A DNA stretch of 64,000 nt from assembly GCF_000019685.1 (NCBI RefSeq), contig NC_011229.1:1-64000 (forward strand), written 5' to 3'. Position 1 is the stretch's first letter. The number at the start of each line of letters is the position of its first letter. Positions 58,883 through 64,000 of this stretch are shown here, piece by piece. The position numbers and the translations under genes are program-made. The notes beneath the pieces were generated by a model that saw only the letters and a program-made list of their open reading frames with translations, was not told where the DNA came from and ran no database searches. This stretch comes from Borrelia duttonii Ly. GTDB lineage: Bacteria; Spirochaetota; Spirochaetia; Borreliales; Borreliaceae.

Positions 58883-59578
58883 ATGATAAACATAATTTTA
58901 TGGACAATTCTAATAACATTTGTATACTCACAATTAACATTATTATACTACCTATTCGGCAAATCGGGACTTTTTTGTTTTAACATAATAATGAATATAC
59001 TCTCAAATCTCATTATATTTAAAAAAGTGACTATATTCGAACAACAAATTAGTCTATCAGGCATAACCTTTCTATCAACACTTTGTTCGCTAAATTTAAT
59101 TACAGAAAAATATAATGAAAAATCAGCTATAGAGTCAATAACATTAAATATGCTCTCACATATCACTTTTGTAATAATGATGCATTTCACACTCTATTTT
59201 CACCAAAATGAATTTGATACTTCCAATATACACTTAAAAGTATTGTTCTACAATGCTTCTTATATTTCAATAATTTTCACTGGAACATATATCATATTTT
59301 TATCTAACTATGTGAACATAAAAGTATATTCTATGCTACAAAAAAATAATATAAACAGCAAATGGATCAGTCATAATGTATCAAGATTCTGCTCTTCTTG
59401 TATAGCCTATATGCTAGCAAATATTTCAATGTATATAATAGAACAATTATATCCTGGAAATAACATTAATATGGTAAAAAGTTCATGGATCTTTACCATT
59501 GCAATAATGATAATTGATACCTTTATATATTGTTTCCTAAACAAACTAAAAATTAGAAAAACTGCAATTTCTCAATGA
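58883..59578 (+). CDS. Diverged VUT-family membrane protein, paralogue of the preceding gene
   Basis: The 231-residue protein has about six membrane segments at positions similar to those of the gene at 58146-58838. In place of the SEIHGHKNSKKA motif it reads TEKYNEKSAIESI, and in place of SNGSTLVSEFID it reads HNVSRFCSSCIAY. The paralogy is inferred from the length, topology and motif spacing. It may carry a different ligand or have lost transport. Its end overlaps the convergent methyltransferase by 26 bp. No ribosome binding site is seen. Confidence 0.65.
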   Translation: MINIILWTILITFVYSQLTLLYYLFGKSGLFCFNIIMNILSNLIIFKKVTIFEQQISLSGITFLSTLCSLNLITEKYNEKSAIESITLNMLSHITFVIMMHFTLYFHQNEFDTSNIHLKVLFYNASYISIIFTGTYIIFLSNYVNIKVYSMLQKNNINSKWISHNVSRFCSSCIAYMLANISMYIIEQLYPGNNINMVKSSWIFTIAIMIIDTFIYCFLNKLKIRKTAISQ

Positions 59579-60209
59579 CCTTATACCTTTTTATAATTTT
59601 CCTATAATATTCAAGCTTTAAGTTTAACTTTTCATCTTCATTGAGCAAATAATCAATAGAACTACTTCTTAAACGATTAATTAAAGAATAAAAGACTATA
59701 GCTACAGCTACAGAGAGATTATAACTTTGTGTAAATCCATACATTGGTATTTTTAAATGCAAATCAGCATTTTGCAAAATTGTATGGCTAAGTCCCGTTA
59801 ACTCTGTTCCAAAAAATACTGCCATTTTAGTATCAATTGGAAAATCTTCAAGAGATATGGCTTCATTATCTAATGATGTAGCTACTATTTTATACCCATT
59901 AGCTTTTAAATGTTCAAATGCAACTTTTACACATTTATATTTATTAATACCTATCCACTTTGAAGCTCCAAGAACAACACCTGGATTTAAAGTATACTTA
60001 TTATTAGTCTCAATAATATGAATATTACTAAGTCCTAAAATCTCAATTGTACGCATTGTAGCACTTGCATTTTGAGATTGAAAAATATCTTCAAGTACAA
60101 GTGTCAAATAATTCGTACGATTATTTAATACTTCATCTATTCTCTCTCGTCTTCTTCGAGTTATAAATTCAGCCAATATTTCTATTCTTTTCAATGTATC
60201 ACTGACCAT
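59553..60209 (-). CDS. TrmH/SpoU family RNA 2'-O-methyltransferase
   Basis: The 218-residue SPOUT enzyme has motif 1 QNASATMRTIEILG near residue 43, motif 2 AVFFGTELTGLSHTIL near 133, and motif 3 LKIPMYGFTQSYNLSVAVAIV near 155, the knot that binds SAM. The N- and C-terminal helical extensions resemble TrmH, which methylates G18 of tRNA; other targets are possible. It is divergent from ung. Confidence 0.88.
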   Translation of the reverse strand: MVSDTLKRIEILAEFITRRRRERIDEVLNNRTNYLTLVLEDIFQSQNASATMRTIEILGLSNIHIIETNNKYTLNPGVVLGASKWIGINKYKCVKVAFEHLKANGYKIVATSLDNEAISLEDFPIDTKMAVFFGTELTGLSHTILQNADLHLKIPMYGFTQSYNLSVAVAIVFYSLINRLRSSSIDYLLNEDEKLNLKLEYYRKIIKRYKVIEKLQFF

Positions 60210-60254
60210 AACATATTATTCTAAATAAAAAACCAATAAAATCAAATTAAAATA

Positions 60255-60282
60255 TTACAAAATCATTAATTTTCTATATAAT
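60255..60282 (+). promoter_or_regulatory. Promoter of ung, positioned for a leaderless transcript
   Basis: TTACAA (60255-60260), a 16-nt spacer and TATAAT (60277-60282), 7 nt before the GTG start. There is no Shine-Dalgarno sequence. Confidence 0.45.
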
Positions 60283-60289
60283 ATTAAAT

Positions 60290-60961
60290 GTGGAAGTAAA
60301 AATTGAAGAATCTTGGAAAGAAATGTTAAAAAGTGAATTTTGCAAAGGATACTTTAAAAGACTTGTAAGTTTCATAAAAAATGAGTATAAAACTAAAAAG
60401 GATAAAATATTTCCACCACCAAGATTAATATTTAATGCATTTGATACCTTACCATTTAAAGATATTAAAGTAGTGATACTTGGACAAGATCCATACCACG
60501 GAAAAGGACAAGCCAATGGTTTGGCATTTTCTGTTAATTCAGACATCAAGATACCTCCATCATTACAAAATATTTTTAAAGAAATAGAGAGAAGTTTAAA
60601 AATAAAAACTATTCCAAATGGAGATTTAACACGATGGGCAGAACAGGGAACGTTTTTGCTAAATTCAATATTAACAGTAGAGGAAGGTCGCCCATCATCT
60701 CATAAGGACATTGGTTGGGAAATTTTTACAAACGAAGTAATAAAAATTATCTCAAAAAATTTAAATAATGTTGTATTTATGTTATGGGGTAATTTTGCAA
60801 AGGGAAAAAAAGAATTAATAGATACATCAAAACATTTAATTCTTGAAACAAGCCACCCCTCTCCTTATTCTGCACACAACGGATTTTTAGGTTCAAACCA
60901 CTTTAGTAAAACTTTAAGATACCTACAAGAACACAATAAAACCACAATCAATTTTCAATAA
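60290..60961 (+). CDS. ung: Uracil-DNA glycosylase
   Basis: The 223-residue family 1 enzyme has the water-activating loop [20 protein letters not shown] near residue 62, the uracil-binding [14 protein letters not shown] near 118, and the leucine loop [14 protein letters not shown] near 187. It removes uracil from DNA to start base-excision repair. The start is GTG; the very short leader suggests leaderless translation. Confidence 0.94.
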   Translation: MEVKIEESWKEMLKSEFCKGYFKRLVSFIKNEYKTKKDKIFPPPRLIFNAFDTLPFKDIKVVILGQDPYHGKGQANGLAFSVNSDIKIPPSLQNIFKEIERSLKIKTIPNGDLTRWAEQGTFLLNSILTVEEGRPSSHKDIGWEIFTNEVIKIISKNLNNVVFMLWGNFAKGKKELIDTSKHLILETSHPSPYSAHNGFLGSNHFSKTLRYLQEHNKTTINFQ

Positions 60962-61018
60962 ATCAATTTGCATAATAAGCCATGTCTTTAAACAGTATAT
61001 ACAAGTTATTTAAATTTA

Positions 61019-61381
61019 TTATCTATCTTCTTGATTTTCTTTATTTAAAGCATCATCTTCATTATTTTTATTTTCATCATCATTCCAAAAAGTTGAACTC
61101 TTCTCATCAACCTTAACATTTCTCAACAAATCACTATCAACTCGTTTGGTATTAATAAAAGATAATGCAATTACAAAAACAAAAAAAAGAGTAATAAAAA
61201 ATGCTGTAATTTTTATTGCAACACTTGAAGATCTTGCCCCAAAAATAGAAGAACTTCCACCTCCAAACACTCCTCCAATGCCATCGCCTTGCTCATCTTG
61301 AAACAATACTAACAAAATAATCATAAATGAAGTAATAACAAAAAAGATAAATACCAAAAACCTAACTAACTCCAAAATCAA
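61019..61381 (-). CDS. secG: Preprotein translocase subunit SecG
   Basis: The 120-residue protein has two membrane segments (about 3-23 and 52-72) joined by a loop with QDEQGDGIGGVFGGGSSSIFGARSS, the usual SecG glycine/serine region. An acidic, asparagine-rich tail follows. It is a non-essential part of the SecYEG channel. It ends the gap-pgk-tpiA-secG run, 5 bp past tpiA. Confidence 0.9.
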   Translation of the reverse strand: MILELVRFLVFIFFVITSFMIILLVLFQDEQGDGIGGVFGGGSSSIFGARSSSVAIKITAFFITLFFVFVIALSFINTKRVDSDLLRNVKVDEKSSTFWNDDENKNNEDDALNKENQEDR

Positions 61382-61386
61382 CCTCT

Positions 61387-62151
61387 CTACTTCGATATTT
61401 TATTAATTATCTTTAAAAACGAATCTGCTTTTAAAGATGCACCACCAATTAATGCTCCATCAATATCGTTTTCACCCATTAAACCTTCCACATTGTCAAC
61501 ATTAACAGAACCACCATATTGAATAATAATATTATCTGCTGCGGACTTTGAATATAACGATTGAATTTCAAGTCTAATTGCCTTATGAACTTCTTGTGCT
61601 TCTTCTTTTGTTGCTGTCTTTCCTGTCCCAATTGCCCATACAGGTTCATAAGCTAAAATTATTCTCTGAAGATCAGATTCATATACAGATGCTAATCCAT
61701 TTCTAACCTGATTCAAAACTACATCTAAAGTTTTACCTTTTTCTCTCTCTTCAAGAGTTTCTCCAACACAGAGAATTAAATATTTAAATGGATGTTTAAG
61801 ACCTGTAAGAACTTTCTTATTTATAATTTCATCATTTTCGCCAAGATATGTTCTACATTCAGAATGTCCAAGTATTACGTAATCAACCCCAAATTCCAAA
61901 AGCATAGAAGGCGCAATTTCACTTGTTCTAGCTCCGCTATTCTCATAAGACATATTTTGAGCACCAAGAAGAACATTGGTTCCTTTAGTTACTCTACAAA
62001 CTTTACAAAGGGACGTAAATGTAGGTGTTACCATAACAACCACATTATTATTAATATTGTATACACCATCTACAATCTGCTTAGCAACATCTGCGGCCTC
62101 TACACTTGTATAATGCATTTTCCAATTTCCTGCTAAGAAAACCTTTCTCAT
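61387..62151 (-). CDS. tpiA: Triosephosphate isomerase
   Basis: The 254-residue enzyme has the catalytic residues in place: Lys11 in AGNWKMH, His96 in [10 protein letters not shown] and Glu168 in [13 protein letters not shown], plus the phosphate-binding YGGSVNVDN. It interconverts the two triose phosphates in glycolysis. It directly follows pgk. Confidence 0.97.
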   Translation of the reverse strand: MRKVFLAGNWKMHYTSVEAADVAKQIVDGVYNINNNVVVMVTPTFTSLCKVCRVTKGTNVLLGAQNMSYENSGARTSEIAPSMLLEFGVDYVILGHSECRTYLGENDEIINKKVLTGLKHPFKYLILCVGETLEEREKGKTLDVVLNQVRNGLASVYESDLQRIILAYEPVWAIGTGKTATKEEAQEVHKAIRLEIQSLYSKSAADNIIIQYGGSVNVDNVEGLMGENDIDGALIGGASLKADSFLKIINKISK

Positions 62152-62152
62152 C

Positions 62153-63331
62153 TTAAACCTCCAACACCTTTATACCTGGCAAAACTTTTCCTTCAAGATA
62201 TTCAAGAGAAGCACCACCCCCTGTTGAAACATGAGTTATCTTTCCAGACAAATTAAATTTATTTACAGCAGCAACTGAATCTCCACCTCCAACAACCGTA
62301 ATTCCAGGACAATTAGCCACATACTCTGCAACCTTTGCTGTACCTTTGGCAAAAGAATCAAACTCAAATACTCCAAGAGGACCATTCCAAATGACAGTTT
62401 TTGCACTACTAAGAACTCCCTCAATTTTTTTCAAAGTCTTCTCTCCAATATCCATCCCAATCTTACTATCAGGAATATTAACAGAGTCAACATATTCAGG
62501 CATAGAATATTCCTGAAATTCACTTGCAACAACATGATCAATAGGCAAAATAACTTCTACACTTAATTCCTTTGCCTTCTTCAAAAAAGATGAGGCTACA
62601 TCAATATATTCATTTTCTAAAAGAGATTTACCAATAGAATATCCCTCTACTTTTAAAAAGGTATATGCCATTCCACCACCAATTACCATCACATTTGATT
62701 TTGGTAAAAGGGATTCAAGAACTGCAATTTTTGAAGAAACTTTTGAACCACCAATTATTGAAACAAATGGACTCTCAGGATTTTTTAAAATTTTACCCAA
62801 AAATTCATCTTCTCTTTCCATTAAAAATCCACCAACGGCTGGCAAATAAGATGCAACACCTGATGTAGAAGCATGAGCTCTATGAGCAGTTCCAAAAGCA
62901 TCATTTACAAAAATATCACCACTTTTTGATAACTGCATTGCAAAAGCATCACTATTTTCTTCTTCTTCCTTATAAAACCTCACATTTTCAAGTAAAACAA
63001 CATCTCCATTTTGCATACAAGAAACAGCTGTAACTACCTCATCACCTATACAATCAGACAACATCTTAACATTTTGCCCCAACAGTTCTGATAATCTCCT
63101 AGCAATAGGCATAAGAGAATACCTAAGATTTTTCTCTCCCTTTGGTCTACCCAAATGACTCATCAAAACAACTCTGGCTCCTTGAGATTTAAGATATTCT
63201 ATTGTGGGTAAAGCCGCCTTAATTCTAGTATCATCAGTAATGTTCCCTTCTCGTAAGGGAACATTAAAATCACATCTAACCAAAGCACGTTTGCCTGAAA
63301 AATCACAATCTTTTATAGTTCTTATTGACAT
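62153..63331 (-). CDS. pgk: Phosphoglycerate kinase
   Basis: The 392-residue enzyme has the N-terminal [11 protein letters not shown], the SHLGRPKG loop near residue 60, [15 protein letters not shown] near 140, and the nucleotide site with [10 protein letters not shown] and GGGDSVAAV near the C-terminus. It produces ATP from 1,3-bisphosphoglycerate. The ATG has a GAGG site upstream; gap lies 29 bp before it. Confidence 0.97.
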   Translation of the reverse strand: MSIRTIKDCDFSGKRALVRCDFNVPLREGNITDDTRIKAALPTIEYLKSQGARVVLMSHLGRPKGEKNLRYSLMPIARRLSELLGQNVKMLSDCIGDEVVTAVSCMQNGDVVLLENVRFYKEEEENSDAFAMQLSKSGDIFVNDAFGTAHRAHASTSGVASYLPAVGGFLMEREDEFLGKILKNPESPFVSIIGGSKVSSKIAVLESLLPKSNVMVIGGGMAYTFLKVEGYSIGKSLLENEYIDVASSFLKKAKELSVEVILPIDHVVASEFQEYSMPEYVDSVNIPDSKIGMDIGEKTLKKIEGVLSSAKTVIWNGPLGVFEFDSFAKGTAKVAEYVANCPGITVVGGGDSVAAVNKFNLSGKITHVSTGGGASLEYLEGKVLPGIKVLEV

Positions 63332-63360
63332 TTACAAATACCTCAAGATTATCTTATAAA

Positions 63361-64000
<640 letters not shown>

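Overview
The window is low-GC spirochaete DNA with the gene order I recall for the left end of a Borrelia chromosome, roughly the BB0001 to BB0057 interval of B. burgdorferi. The first 12 kb instead hold variable large protein (Vlp) cassettes, the antigenic-variation lipoproteins of relapsing-fever Borrelia. Together these point to a relapsing-fever species. Species-level assignment is not attempted. No telomere hairpin motif is visible at base 1, so the true chromosome end probably lies outside the window or was not assembled.

Region 1 (1-12,060) is a subtelomeric archive of surface-antigen genes, nearly all on the minus strand. It has one intact PFam54-type lipoprotein gene (524-1378). Two vlp genes keep a long open frame (3342-4421 and 7068-8165), and three full-length-scale vlp copies are broken by frameshifts or stops (2113-3167, 4759-5824, 8424-9437). 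Many shorter remnants lie among them, including two vlp fragments in inverted orientation, a decayed copy of the PFam54 gene, and a plus-strand remnant of unknown origin. Shared hairpins at vlp 3' ends and a near-identical 255-bp junction repeat (4534-4788 and 8197-8453) suggest recombination has shuffled the array.

Region 2 (12,060-36,600) is conserved housekeeping. It carries a GH3 hydrolase, a UDPGP-family nucleotidyltransferase and a phosphoglucomutase, followed by trpS, a PerM-like permease and a HAD phosphatase. A tight plus-strand operon follows (cdaA, cdaR, acpS, a DUF2225 gene, truA, a small gene, priA). Then come udk, a rhodanese-like gene, a YitT-like gene, an RluA-family gene, PPi-dependent phosphofructokinase, queA-ruvB-ruvA, and yebC-folD.

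Region 3 (36,600-57,400) is rich in envelope functions: a predicted barrel protein, a BAM-associated lipoprotein, two signal peptidase I homologues (one without the catalytic serine), a PEGA/FGE-like protein, P13, plsC, a lipoprotein and a membrane-anchored parvulin-like chaperone. It also holds smpB, parE-parC, cheR, phoU, a short SMC protein, rnhB and bpuR.

Region 4 (57,400-64,000) holds tRNA-Gly facing tmRNA, two paralogous queuosine-precursor-type transporters, a TrmH-family methyltransferase, ung, and the gap-pgk-tpiA-secG cluster; gap runs off the right edge.

Functional links within the window include trans-translation (ssrA with smpB), Holliday-junction processing (ruvAB), c-di-AMP synthesis with its regulator (cdaA/cdaR), possible queuosine salvage (queA plus the transporters), and glycolysis (pfp, tpiA, pgk, gap). 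I found no CRISPR array, insertion sequence or intact prophage. The most unusual material is the vlp archive and a few conserved genes that have lost key catalytic residues.
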